NCBI GenBank assembly: GCA_014193115.1
Contig: BJHQ01000010.1
Location: 108,118-172,117 of the forward strand
DNA from: Planctomycetota bacterium
Lineage (GTDB): Bacteria > Planctomycetota > UBA11346
Direction of reading: 5' to 3'
DNA length: 64,000 nt
The notes under the pieces are model-generated. The model was not told the DNA's origin and searched no databases. It saw nothing but the letters and a program-made list of their open reading frames with translations. Within the stretch, counting starts at the first letter, position 1, and each line of letters begins with the position of its first letter. The position numbers were made by a program, and so were the translations under genes. Positions 16,882 to 28,600 of the stretch are shown here, piece by piece.

Positions 16882-17967
16882 TCACGCCGCCCGTTTCGCC
16901 TCTGCCGGTGATCCAGCAAACAAACTGCAATAATTTCGCACCCAATCCACACCGCGCCGGGCCGCTTCGGCCATCCGACTGGCCAGCGCGCCAAGCGCCG
17001 AGCCCAGCAATTGCCTCGGACTGAGCAGAAAATCGACCCAATCCTCGACCTTCAGATCGAGCCGCGCCAGGATCGGAGCCAATTCCGGTGGAATCGCGCC
17101 TTTCTTTCCTGCTCGAACGATTCGACCGGAAACATCCACCAGCGTCAGGTACTCATCCGGAGTCAACGTCGCCACCTGCGATGGACCGGGTAGACCCGCA
17201 TCAATCCGACAACGTTCCATGGTGGCCACCCACAAACCAGATTCCGGCGTGGTCGCGCTCTCAACGCCTGATGTTTTCAATACATTTTCAGCTTGGGCCG
17301 CGGAGTTCGCGCGCTGCCGCACCCGAACCACCGACCGATGCCTGTTGCGCGCCGTCGCCCTGGCCGCCGCCGAGGTTCCCGGTGATGCTTCAGGAGTTTT
17401 CGCGACTTTCGCCCGGATCGGGTTGAGATCGACATAGACCATCGCCGCGATCAACGCCGCCTGATCGAGCAGCGCCGTCGAGCGGAAGCGACCTTCCCAG
17501 AACGTTCCCCGGCAACCGTCCTCGCGATTCGCCCGGCGCGAGATCGGCTCCTTCAACGCTTTCATGAACCAACTGAGATCACCCAGCCGTTTCCGTGCTT
17601 TTTCCACCAATTCGTGATCCTTGGCCAGTTCCGCGATCACCGCCGCATCCGGCAGTTTCGGAGATCCATCCGCGAAGGTCTCCGGCGGATAGGCCGTCAA
17701 CCATCGAAGCACCAGATCCTCAGCCGACCAACCCATCGGACCCTGGGGATCAAACCGCACCACCACATGGAGATGATTGGACATCACCGCGAAACCAGCC
17801 ACTTCGACAGCGAAACAACCGGAAAGGAGCCTGATCCGCTCCTCGATCCACGCCTTGCGATGCTCAAAACCATCACCGCAGAGAAACGCCCGCCGCACGC
17901 ATCGGGACACGCAATGCACCCAACCGGGACGAGACAGGTCGAGAAGATCACGGCGAGCGGTGGTCAT
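16882..17967 (-). CDS. HUH (Y1/IS200-type, REP-associated-like) transposase, copy B
   Basis: A 361-residue near-duplicate of the transposase at 14981-16066. The HUH motif (NHLHVVVRF), FWEGRFRSTALL and NPIRAKV are identical. Roughly 25 substitutions are scattered mainly around residues 200-225 and the last 25 residues. Equal length and intact motifs in both copies suggest both remain functional or diverged under selection. The DNA similarity stops close to the gene ends, so the mobile unit, if any, is barely larger than the gene. Upstream (17997-18191) lie four copies of a short GTCAA/AGTATATG/TGTCC motif. Confidence 0.85.
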   Translation of the reverse strand: MTTARRDLLDLSRPGWVHCVSRCVRRAFLCGDGFEHRKAWIEERIRLLSGCFAVEVAGFAVMSNHLHVVVRFDPQGPMGWSAEDLVLRWLTAYPPETFADGSPKLPDAAVIAELAKDHELVEKARKRLGDLSWFMKALKEPISRRANREDGCRGTFWEGRFRSTALLDQAALIAAMVYVDLNPIRAKVAKTPEASPGTSAAARATARNRHRSVVRVRQRANSAAQAENVLKTSGVESATTPESGLWVATMERCRIDAGLPGPSQVATLTPDEYLTLVDVSGRIVRAGKKGAIPPELAPILARLDLKVEDWVDFLLSPRQLLGSALGALASRMAEAARRGVDWVRNYCSLFAGSPAEAKRAA

Positions 17968-17996
17968 GGCGGCAGCATGCGGACTCTGGGCGATAC

Positions 17997-18191
17997 GTCA
18001 ATAGTATATGCGTGTCCTAGTCTTTGATTGGGGACCATCGACCATCGGCTGGTCTGTCAAAGTATATGCCTGTCCTTGTTTTTTGGGACCATCGGCTGGT
18101 CTGTCAAAGTATATGCCTGTCCTTGTTTTTTTGTTTTTTGGCGGCAGCTTGGGGACTCTGGTCGAACAATCAATAGTATATGCGTGTCCTT
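17997..18191 (+). repeat. four copies of a short motif upstream of transposase copy B, two in a 47-bp tandem repeat
   Basis: The motif GTCAA-(T)AGTATATG(C/G)(C/G)TGTCCT occurs at 17997-18018, 18056-18077, 18103-18124 and 18169-18190. A fifth, slightly shorter copy is at 16095-16118 upstream of transposase copy A. The two middle copies sit in an exact 47-bp tandem unit that also contains the run ACCATCGGCTGGTCT. Most copies are followed by TTGTTTT. Position upstream of both transposase starts suggests a binding or cleavage site, or a shared promoter element. Confidence 0.7.
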
Positions 18192-18220
18192 ATCCATACA
18201 CTTATCTCATACATGGAGTA

Positions 18221-19678
18221 TCACCTGCTATCTTCAAACAGATCGCCGAATTGATAACTTGGATCGATGGCATTTAATAAGTAACGTAGGAAAACTCCGC
18301 CAATAGGGTACGGGACTGGGGCCTTGACGAGCGCACTACTGTGGGACAGACGACAAACGTCCGGTTCGCCAGGCGATCGATGCCGCAGAGGCATCAACAC
18401 ATAGGGGTCATATTCTCCCATCATGGGAATCATCGGCGCGGTGCGGAAGGGCTCGTCTGGATCGTATTCATTGACGGCCCAATAATCCTTCCAAGTCCGC
18501 CTTCCCCCACCTGGCCAGTCGAGGGTAAATTTGCCTTTGGCAAACGGTAACCAGGTCAGGGCATGATCGCTGATGTCGGCGGTTAAATCATCATTGCGCA
18601 GGGTGTACACCTGCATGCCGTTGTGAAGACGAGCCACTGCTGCCACAGATTTCGGCAATCCATCCAATGGCCCGATGTACGGCGCGGTGCAGTGCAAAAA
18701 GACTTGTTGCTCAGGCCCATCAAATCGGATCACCAGCGCCTGGTCAGTTTTGCGCAAACGGATCAGCTTGGCGTTTTTGGCAGAGAATACCTCGGGGCCA
18801 CCAATCAACCGAGCGTGGCTGGCAACGCGCGAAAGGATTCCGCGGCATGCGTCGGTCTCAGCCAGAGCCGAAAAATGCCGAGCCACCGCGTCGCGCGGAT
18901 CAGTGGCAGATTTCAAGGACGTCCAGGTATTAACCCCAACCACCGGAACGGTCGGCGTGGGAATAGGCAATGGCGGTTTTGCAGGTTGCTTCGTGGTGAG
19001 GCGCTTCAAGACGTCCGGCGGAACCTGATAGGCTGGCGGAAGCCCCTGGACCGGATGATCAGGAATGACATTGGCGACGGCGAAGCCGTCTGGCCAGCGG
19101 CCAAACCAGCCGATGGGCACAACGCCGGTGCGGGCGATATGCATAAGATCGTGATAAAGCCCAGGTTTTTTAATCGCCAGTTCATAAATATAACCCATCA
19201 GAGTTTTCCGTCTAGCGATCACTGCTGAATGTATTGGGCCTATAGGGTTTTCAGAACTTGCTCGTTCCTTAACAACAAACATATTTTTATTTGTTAATTC
19301 ATGCAATTGATCGTTAATATATTTTGACAACCCATAATATCCCGAAATATGTGCGCCGGTATATTTATTAATTTCATAGATTGATTTGGTTGATTCTAAA
19401 TAAGCCTTTACCTCCTCACCCTGAACAGCGCCCTGGAATTTGTTCCAAGTATCACCATCAAATGGGCCACCTTTACGACTGCCGAAATAATCGATACTAT
19501 GGAGCGGGATTATCGTGCATGGGACGATTTTCCCATGCGTCCATGGGTAATCATCCTGGGCGATTCGCAGAATTTCATGAATGGGCTCCTCCAATGACGG
19601 TTCCATGTAGACCTCACAATCATGCAAACCATCGATTGGGGAATCATCTTGATAGCGAATCATAATGATTTCTTTCAT
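18221..19678 (-). CDS. probable immunity protein for the giant HINT toxin
   Basis: A 485-residue protein read from ATG 19678, only one base after the stop of the giant toxin gene, so the two are co-transcribed. No signal peptide or membrane segment is visible, as expected for a cytosolic immunity protein. Residues ~1-180 are encoded by AT-rich DNA and resemble no family I recognise. A Pro-rich linker (KPPLPIPTPTVPVV, ~235-250) leads to a GC-rich C-terminal domain with ARLHNGMQVY and a late block GVFLRYLLNAI, loosely like SUKH (SMI1/KNR4) immunity folds. The SUKH comparison is weak. The function is inferred from position after an AHH-type nuclease. Confidence 0.6.
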   Translation of the reverse strand: MKEIIMIRYQDDSPIDGLHDCEVYMEPSLEEPIHEILRIAQDDYPWTHGKIVPCTIIPLHSIDYFGSRKGGPFDGDTWNKFQGAVQGEEVKAYLESTKSIYEINKYTGAHISGYYGLSKYINDQLHELTNKNMFVVKERASSENPIGPIHSAVIARRKTLMGYIYELAIKKPGLYHDLMHIARTGVVPIGWFGRWPDGFAVANVIPDHPVQGLPPAYQVPPDVLKRLTTKQPAKPPLPIPTPTVPVVGVNTWTSLKSATDPRDAVARHFSALAETDACRGILSRVASHARLIGGPEVFSAKNAKLIRLRKTDQALVIRFDGPEQQVFLHCTAPYIGPLDGLPKSVAAVARLHNGMQVYTLRNDDLTADISDHALTWLPFAKGKFTLDWPGGGRRTWKDYWAVNEYDPDEPFRTAPMIPMMGEYDPYVLMPLRHRSPGEPDVCRLSHSSALVKAPVPYPIGGVFLRYLLNAIDPSYQFGDLFEDSR

Positions 19679-19679
19679 A

Positions 19680-22600
19680 TTATAATTGAGGAAGTCCGAC
19701 TGACTTATAATAAGCATCCCATAGCGCCTCTATATCGTCCTGTGTTCTTCCCAAAGGATCCGTGTTGGACACCAATCGTAAATTTCTCTTCCCGCCACCT
19801 TGGAGTCCTCGACCAGAAAAATATTGCAATTTTTCTAGTTGGTCACGTGCTTTTTCAATAATTTCCTCGTATTGCCTTTTGAATGCGGTCGCCGAACTCG
19901 GAGTATATGCAGGTAACTTTGAAATATTTTTTTCCATTTCATCCCGAATTCCATTTACCACACGCTCAACAGCCTTATCGAAGCCTGGATGTCCACCGGC
20001 ATGGCGAGCAAAGATATATTTGACCCATTCCCACATCGGCAGGAAGGTGCCATTCTTAGCGTTATTCGCATTGAACCGTGTTCTCAAGAAAAGGTCCTTA
20101 TAGGCTGGATTCTTGACGATCTCACTGGCAATCAAGTGGTGGCTTGCCCACATAAACGGCTTGGTGAATACTTTCACCGTACCCCGATAGGCTAGCTGCA
20201 TCGCCCGTCCCAAAATACCACTATCACCGATCGCAAGCGTTCCGGGATGCGAACCGATTGCATAGATTCCACCACTGGGTGGATAGAGGACTGGATCCCA
20301 GCCCTTTATTCGTGTCGATAGCGCTTTATAGTATTCCCTTATTCTAAGAATGAGATCTTTCTTTATTGCGTAGCGGTAATATTCGATCCGCATCCTTTCA
20401 TATGCTAACCGTAATACATTGCAGTGGTTATGCACCCACACCGTTCCTATGCCCACATCGATGAGATAGGTATTGCTCTCTCCCACCTCTACGTTGTAAA
20501 CAACCTGATCACTTGGAATTTCCAGCACCTCCTTCACCAACCATTGCCGGTCACCTCCGCGCAAACGCTCGCCGGGGTGTAAATCTGCCGCCCTGGTCCA
20601 TCCACCACTGCTCGACCAGACCGGATGATCTGCGGTCGCAGAAAACACGACCTCACCACCCTGGGCATCAATCAGGCGAACGGAGGTCAATGCGGAAGAT
20701 GCATAATGGAAAGTTCGCCGAACTTCGCCGCCAGACAGCGGAAGACGAGGGCTGTCGTCATGCCGAGTCATGACCCGGTCACCTATCACAAGCTTCTCAA
20801 TCGGCCTCCTTGTACCATCTGCCATCACAATCAGTGTGCCGGCTGGGAAGCATCCGATTTTTTGAAGTTCCTCACTCCATCGAGCGCATATTTTCTTACC
20901 GAATTCATCTATTACCTGTCCAAACTGATCGATCACGTTGACATCATTAATTTGAGCAATTGCCGTGGGCGAATCACTCGATGTAGCCATGACCTGCTTT
21001 CCCGTCGCATCCTTCATCCGCGTAAATCGCACGCTTGCCAAAAACCGTTTCCCTTTGTTCTTCAGATCATGGAAGGCCGTCATGATCGGAAGCTGGGAAC
21101 CCTTTTGGATCAGCAGCTTCGTGCTCATCGCCGCCACACCGGCATGTTCAACGATGGATATCGCCTTTTGGGCAAAGAATCCCGTCATGCGCTTAAAGGA
21201 TTGCTGGAGCATTTCGCCAGTCAGGCCTGACAAACGTCCTGCGCCCTTGGCGTTTCCGGCCACAGCGCCCTTCGCCAGATCGTCAGCGGCATTCTTCACT
21301 TCAGTTTTGACGCCGTTGCGAAGATTCTGCCTGGCGCTGGCCCAGACGGATTTGCTGAGCGTCTGGGTTCCGCGGAAGAATCCCTTACCAATGCGGAAGG
21401 CGGTCGCGCCGGGAATGACGCTCATCGCCACCCAGCCACTCGACATGGCGACTTCGATTGGTGTCAATCGGTCACCGGTCACCAAGTTGCGGCCTTTCGC
21501 CATGCCGTACAGATCTTCACCAGAAATGATAATCGAAGACACCGTCAAGAAAAATGTTTCAGCGGGGTATGTTGTCCAGGCCCTGGTCCAGAACAGTTCC
21601 CGTTGTTTACCCAGCAGGGCTTGTTCCAACATCCATGATTCAGCTAACAGGCGCAGTGACAAACCAGCAGCATAAGGCTCAGGTGCATTGCCTTGCTGAT
21701 AGGCGTTGACCACCAATGACGCTCGGGTGATCGTTGTACCTTCGACAAAGTCGTAGGGAAGAATCACCTGCGCCGTCTCGCCGGTGCGAATCACCGTCCG
21801 CCCGGTCAAACCTCGCGCTGGGTCAACCAGAATGATATGAGGTTCACTGACATAGGATTTCCTGCCACCGGTGGCATTCGCGAGGTGACTATCGATGACC
21901 TGGAAAGCCCATCGGCCGTCCTGATCAGGTTGCAGCTTCAGAGCGATGCTATTCTGAGTCCCTGCCGGTGGATCATAACGTTGTTTCAATTCGTAGAGGG
22001 CGTCTTCGCGCTGCGCCAACATCCATTGCACGATCTGATCCGTCAACGGATGTCCAATCGACCAGTACGGCGTCACCTCCACCGCAAACAAACGGCTGAG
22101 CGCCGCCTCACCTGTGAACATCTCCCGAACCCACCCTGCCCAGTTGCGATCCATAACCAGCACATCAAATCCGAGATGGGGCAGCGCGGGATAGGTAATA
22201 ATGCCGTTTTTTACCGAGGCATTGGCTGCCGACTGCGGACTGGACGCCGGGTCATGATGATCCCAGCGTAGGCTAAAATACCGCTTCAACCGACTTGTCG
22301 CTGCCATTTCAACGGCTGTTCGCATTTGAATTTCAAGCATCGTCTTGGATCGGAACATGTCAGAAGTGGTATCAGAAGCTTCCGGGCGATCCGTCCAATT
22401 GCCGCCGCCAGAACCAGGAGCGAAATACTTTGCATGCCGCAGCCACAGCGTTTGATTCGGCCCGCCTGAATGCAGACGTCCAGCCACCTGCGAGTCCGAG
22501 ATGGTCTGGCCAGGCGCCTGCGGGAACGACCAGATTTTTCGGATCGATTGGAAGTCGAGGGAAAACTCGCGCTGGGCACCCGTAATCGACTCTTTCATGT

Positions 22601-25600
22601 CGGCGACAGTTCCTGTTCCGAGCGGCAGCGTCCAGGACAAACTGCGGAAAGGAGCGATCTGGGCCATGCGATAGATGGCGGCCTCGAAAAGGGTATCGTT
22701 TTCCTCGCTGTCCCGTGTTTTGGTCGGGAAGGGATCGACCTGTACTGAACTGACATCCGCCTTCGCCGCCTGTCCAACAGCGGCATCTTTCCACCACGGA
22801 TCCTGCTCGTCGTCCTCGTCCTCCGGCGGTATCGGTGTCGGCAGTTCTTCCAGGTCTGATATCGTACCGTCACTGAACTTCCACCGCCGGGAATGGTTTT
22901 CGATAGCTGCAGCCAATTGGTAGCGACTCGGTTCCGACAGCGTGGGCAATTCAACACCGATGGGAATCTCGACGGCGGTGGTCTGGGATCCGCCGATCGT
23001 GAGCGACGTACCATTGATCAAAGGCTTGATCTGGATGATGGTGTCGCCTGCGCGGTTTCCCGAAACCGTGAAGGACTGATTGTCTGACCAATTGATGATT
23101 TGCGCAGCGTTGGTGGGATCGCCATCGGTATTGGTATCGTATCCAACAGAAAACCAATTGTTGAACCCGGTCATCGATCCATTCGGTTTGATGATTGGGG
23201 AGATTCCGCCTGGTTCGTCTTTGGAAATGGTCACATCACCTTTATTGCCGAAGAGCGACACCGAACCTCGCGGCGCCTTGGCAAAATGGATATTATCTTC
23301 ATTGATCTGCAATTCAGATGTCCGACGTGTGACCGTGATCATGCCCAGCCGGCCCTCGGGCAGAATCGAAGCCAATTCAGGCGTTTCGATGGACCAGTAC
23401 AACGTGGTCTTGTCTCGATCATCAAATGGACTCTCCTCATCCGGGATCGCACCGAGCAAGACGCGAACACCCTTATCAGTGGGAACTGCAAGCCGACCAT
23501 TGGGATGGCGCTTGAATCCGGTCGTTCCCTCCTCAAGCCAATAGCAATACGGTTCATCCGGAAAGGTCATCGGCCATTGCTTCACGGCGTTGATGGCATC
23601 TATCTGTTTCAGGTGCGGAAGCTGAATATCGATCAACAACCGATCTGATGGACCTGAGGTCTGCTCATTGATCCGAATGCCGTAATCCTGGTATTGGAGT
23701 TGTGCGAACTCAATTGGATTGATCTGCACCCGGCAGATGCTGAGCGCCTTCGTAATCCGATGGCACCCATCCTTGCCTTTGAAGTAGGTTTGGCTGGCGG
23801 TGTCTGGGTATTCCTTTACTTCGCCGAGTTTGATGTCGGCGTCGTAGAGTCCCGGGGGGACGTCGGGGCCGATGGTGACGTCGACTTCGAGGCGTTGGCT
23901 CTGTTCATGGGCTTCTCCGAGCAGGCGCATGGCCAGGATGCGGATCTTCTTGGATTCGTCCTGGTCTTGACCGCCTGCCTGGATGGGAATGGTCGCGTTT
24001 ATTCCGTTCAGCAGGAAGGAGACCTTCGCCTGGCTGAGCAATTCCTCAGGAGTGGGCAGCGTCTGGTCTTCGGTGAAGAACCCGGCGGTGAAGGTCAGTG
24101 TCGTGGTCTGGGCGGTGAGGGCGATGTTGGGGGTGAGGCTTACCTTATTCATTAATCTTCTGCCAAACGGATTGAGATAAAATCCTGGGTAGTTATCCCC
24201 GTCATAACCGGCAGATCCAAATGTATAATTCCAACGCCCATCCTCCCACCCGAGTAGATGAAAAATTATTGGCGGTGCATACCAAGGCCTATATTCTATA
24301 GAAGGACGATCAACTGCCCCGCAACCAATTATTGCAGTATTCCAACCCGGGGCGACCTGCCCTCCCCACGAATGCTCTTCCAAAATTGCGTTCGTTCCTT
24401 GAATGTTTGAAACCGGGGAAAACTCGTCAGCAGAATGTAATGGAAATCCAAAACTAATATTAGGTCCATCATAAGGGAAATAAAATCCCGGATAGTTGTT
24501 TTGAGGTAATCCCGATGCTTGATTTATATCAATTAAATCAGACGCATTATTCACCGTCATTTTTCTAAAACCAACAGATGCGTATGTTTCAAACGCCGGA
24601 GCTTGTCCGCTTTGCATTATCGTTGTTGATCCATCGTATCTAGCGATGTCAATGCTTTGTTGCATAAGGCCGGATGTTGGCGCAAATAACCCACTAAGGC
24701 TTTCTATTGTTTGCTTAATGCTTGGAAGTGCTGGATCTGAGATGAAAATTTTACTTTGAAAAACCTCTCCCCATGCTGATTGACTAATTAATTGCGGTTG
24801 AACGGTCACGCCGGAATTCGTGACTGCAACTGTTGCCTTACTTAGAGCAGATGCCCAACTGAAAGGAAACACCATCGAATTTGGTTGCCCGTACTCATAC
24901 GATTTCAATTCACTTAGGTAACCGCGTGCTGGGCTGGATGGCGGTGAATATGCCCGACAGAGTAACTTGATGAAGCTGTTTCCATTAATTCCAATTTCAT
25001 ATTTTGGCAAAGCAGGTAAATTCCATTGTTCATCGGCAGGTACACCTCCAAAGCTAAATGTTGGACTGAGACCATCTATCGTTCGCCAAATGGGCAGAAA
25101 TCGAGACCTAAGCATCATTCCCTGATCATCAATAAACCACGATCCGGGCGTTTCGTAATCGTAACGATACCTTTCTTCATCGTATCCAATCCGTTCTGGC
25201 CCCTCTGCATGACGTGGTGAAGTGGGGATGGAGGATATCGTAAAGATATTTGAGATATTTCCATGATCATCGCGGTGCTGAACTGTTGCGAACCCGCTCT
25301 TTGCAAGAAAGGGGCTGGTTAACATACCATCACTTCGCAGACGTCCATTGATCATCAACCTCATCCCAAGGTCTGCCCCTGGAACATTCACGAAAAGAAC
25401 ATGGCTCGAATTGGTATAAAACACAGAATTATATTGGACATGTTCAGTGTCGATCCCACCGACTAATGTCGGTTGAATCGTGTTATCACAACGATCTCGC
25501 CATGTTCCAAGATTCGGAATTTCTGATGATGAAAAATTTGAAATCGCAATCCTGAGCCGTTGGTAACCATCACTCGAAACACGTAGTGTAATTTCGGGTA

Positions 25601-28600
25601 ATGATTCTGGATTGGATTGATCAGGCAATCCGCTCAGATCATCGATCAACCCATCGATGCGATGGCTTTCCAGCCGATACCACGATTTCCCGCGCAGGCG
25701 GGCTTCCCGGTTCGCTGCATCAGTAGCCGCGTTGAACCAGGTGTCGCTGGTCAGCGGCCCCACCGGTCCCGCATCGTCAGCAGCATTCTTTTCGCAGACC
25801 TGCCAATCGACCTTCGGCGGCGTGCGGTCTTCGATCACTTGGATCGGTGGGCTGATGCCGGTGCGGGTCAGGCCGTCGTTGGTGGCGGTACATTCGGCAT
25901 AAAGAGTCAGGCGGCCTTCGTCGGGCAGATCGAAGGGAATGGCGACGCTGCCCACGCTGGCGGGGGCGGACACGCTCAGGCCGGTGTCGCTGCTGATCGT
26001 GATGGTATCAATGCTGCCGAGGCCGCACGCGATGGTGGCTTGCAGGGTGATCTGCTGATTTTTCGTGAAATGGGTCGGCGTGGTCTCGCCGGGTAGCGTG
26101 AAGGTCATCACCCCGGTCAGGCCGTCGATGATCGCCAGGGTCACCGTGGGCGTGTCGGGCGGGATCGGATCGGCGGGGTCGTCGCCGGCTCCGCCGCCGC
26201 CGCCGCCGCCGCCTCCGCCAGTACCGCCGCCGCCGGTTCCGGTGTCGCCGCTGTTGTTGAAGGGCAGGTCGACGCTGGTGCTTGGGCCGGTGCGGTCGGC
26301 GGTGCGGAAGGCGACGGTGATGGTCGCGCTGGTGGCGCCGCCGCTGCTCCGCGTCGCGGTGGCGGTCCACACGCTGGGATCGAGGCTGGTGGCCACGGTC
26401 ACGTTGGCCGGATGGGTCTCGGTCAGGCTGGTGATGGCGAAGCCGGCGGGGACTCGGCCAATGGCCTGACCTTTGATGGACGTGAGCGAGCGGATGCTGG
26501 TCACGGTGGGCGCCGGCAGATCGCGGTCGGCGATCGTCACCGTGATGGCCTGTTCGGTGAGCGTCTGATAGGTCGCGGTCGTCGGCGTCGCCACGGTCAA
26601 GGTCAGGCGCTCGGCGCCTTCCACCAGGTCGTCGTCGATCGGCGTGAACAGCAACGTCAGATTCGCCGCACCAACTGGGAAGGTCGCGGTGGTCAACGCA
26701 GCGCTGAGCCCAGGCACCGCGGCGAGATCCGCAGCAGTCGCGCTGCCGCTGACGATCAGGGTGACGGCAAGCGCGGCGGTGGTCGCTCCGCCGCGGGTCA
26801 GGGTCGCGGATGCGGTGCCGGCCGGCAGCGCGGTGGGATTGGCGGCATTGGCAGCGGCGGGCTCGATCGCGTCGAGGTCCGCCGTGGCGCTCCACGCGAT
26901 GATCGGCACATCGTCGTCGATCAACGTCGCGCTGGCCTGGCTGGCGGCGGGATCGATGGCATAGGCGGCGTTGGCGGCCAGGCCGACGGTGATGGTTTCG
27001 AGGCCTTCGGCGATGGTGTCCTGGATCGGAATAATGGTCAGGGTCGCCGACGTCTGGCCGATCGGGATCGCCACGGTGGTGACGTTGAGGTAGTCGCTGC
27101 CCGGAATCGCCGGGGGATGGCCGGGGGTTGGCAACGGAGTGATCAGCACGACCGACAACGCGGCGGTGGTCGGACCAGTGCGGCTGATCGAGAACAACGC
27201 CGGGCCGGTGGTACCATCCTCGGTGGTGGTGCCGTTGCTGGCGGTCATCGCCACCACCGGCAGATCGCCATTGTCGGCGATGGTGACGGTGGCTGTGCCG
27301 GGCGCTGCCGTGCCGCCGACGGCTACGTGGTTATAGGCGGTGCTCGGCAGCAAAGTGACGATGACGGTTTCGCTGGCTTCCGCCGTGGTGTCGTCGATCG
27401 GGGTGACGGTGATGACGGCGCTGGCCGAGCCGGCCGGGATGGTAATCGATCCGGGCAAGGCGGTGTAATCAGTGCCAGGTTCCGCGCTGCCGCTGACCGC
27501 ATAGGTCACGATCAGATCGGTCGTGGTCGGCCCGGTGCGGGTGACGGTGATCGAGCCGGAATCGGCAGTCCCGGTGGTTTCCGCAGCGGTAGCGTCGGTG
27601 GCGGCCACGGTGACCGTGGGCACGTCGACATCGAGCACGTACAGCGTCACGGCGGTGGTGACGCCAAGGCGGTAGCGCACGGGATCGTTCAGCACCTGGA
27701 TGGTGATGGTTTCAGTGCCTTCTGGCGTGGGCGTGGGGTCCTGATCGCCGCTGATGGTGCGCGAAGTGGACGCAGCGCCCACTGCCAGCGTGATCGTAGT
27801 GGGGATCGGATCGTGGTAGTCGACACCGGCGGTGGCGGTGCCGGCGACGTCGAGGCTGACCGTGAGTGGGGCGGTGGTGGCGCCGGAGCGAGTGATCGTG
27901 ACCGAAGCGGTGCCAGAGGCTTCGCTCGCCCGGGGGTTGGTGGTGGACAACGTCACCACCGGCGCTTGGGCGTCGGTGATGGTGAGTTCGGTGGCGCCGA
28001 GGCCGGCGATCTGGTAGGGGCCTGGCGCGATGGCGACGCGCAGGGTTTCGAGACCCTCGACTGCGGTGTCGGTGACGGCGGTGATCGGCAGGGTCAGCGA
28101 CGCTTCGCCCACCGGGATGGTGGCCGACGACGGCAGACCCGACACGTCGGCCGAGGTCGCAGTGCCGCTGATCGTCAAGCCGATGGTCAGCGCAGCGGTG
28201 GTGGAGCCGCCGCGGGTCAGGGTGATGCTGGCGAGATCGGTGGTGCCTTCGTCGGCCCAGCCGTCGGCGCTGCTGATCGACACCAGCGGTCCATCGTCAT
28301 CGCGAATGGTGATGGTGGCCGAAGTCGGCGAACCGAGGGTGTAACCAGTACCGGGCGGCTGGATGGTCAGGATGACGGTTTCGTCGCCTTCAACGGCGGT
28401 GTCGTTGATCGGCGCGACGGTCAGCGAGGCCATCGCGCTGTTGGCGGGAATGGTCAGGGTCGCGGGAATGCTGGTGAGGTCGACGCCGTTGATGGCGGTG
28501 CCGGTACGGGCGATCGACACGGTCAGGGCGGTGGGCAGCGGGCTGCTGGCATAGACGGTCACGACCACGCCGGCGGTAGATGATTCAGAAACCGAGGCCG

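Noticed and set aside
16093..16994. Two overlapping minus-strand frames of ~170 codons between the transposases
   Set aside because: Both are compositionally biased, span the palindrome cluster and the repeat motif, and lack conserved domains or ribosome-binding sites.
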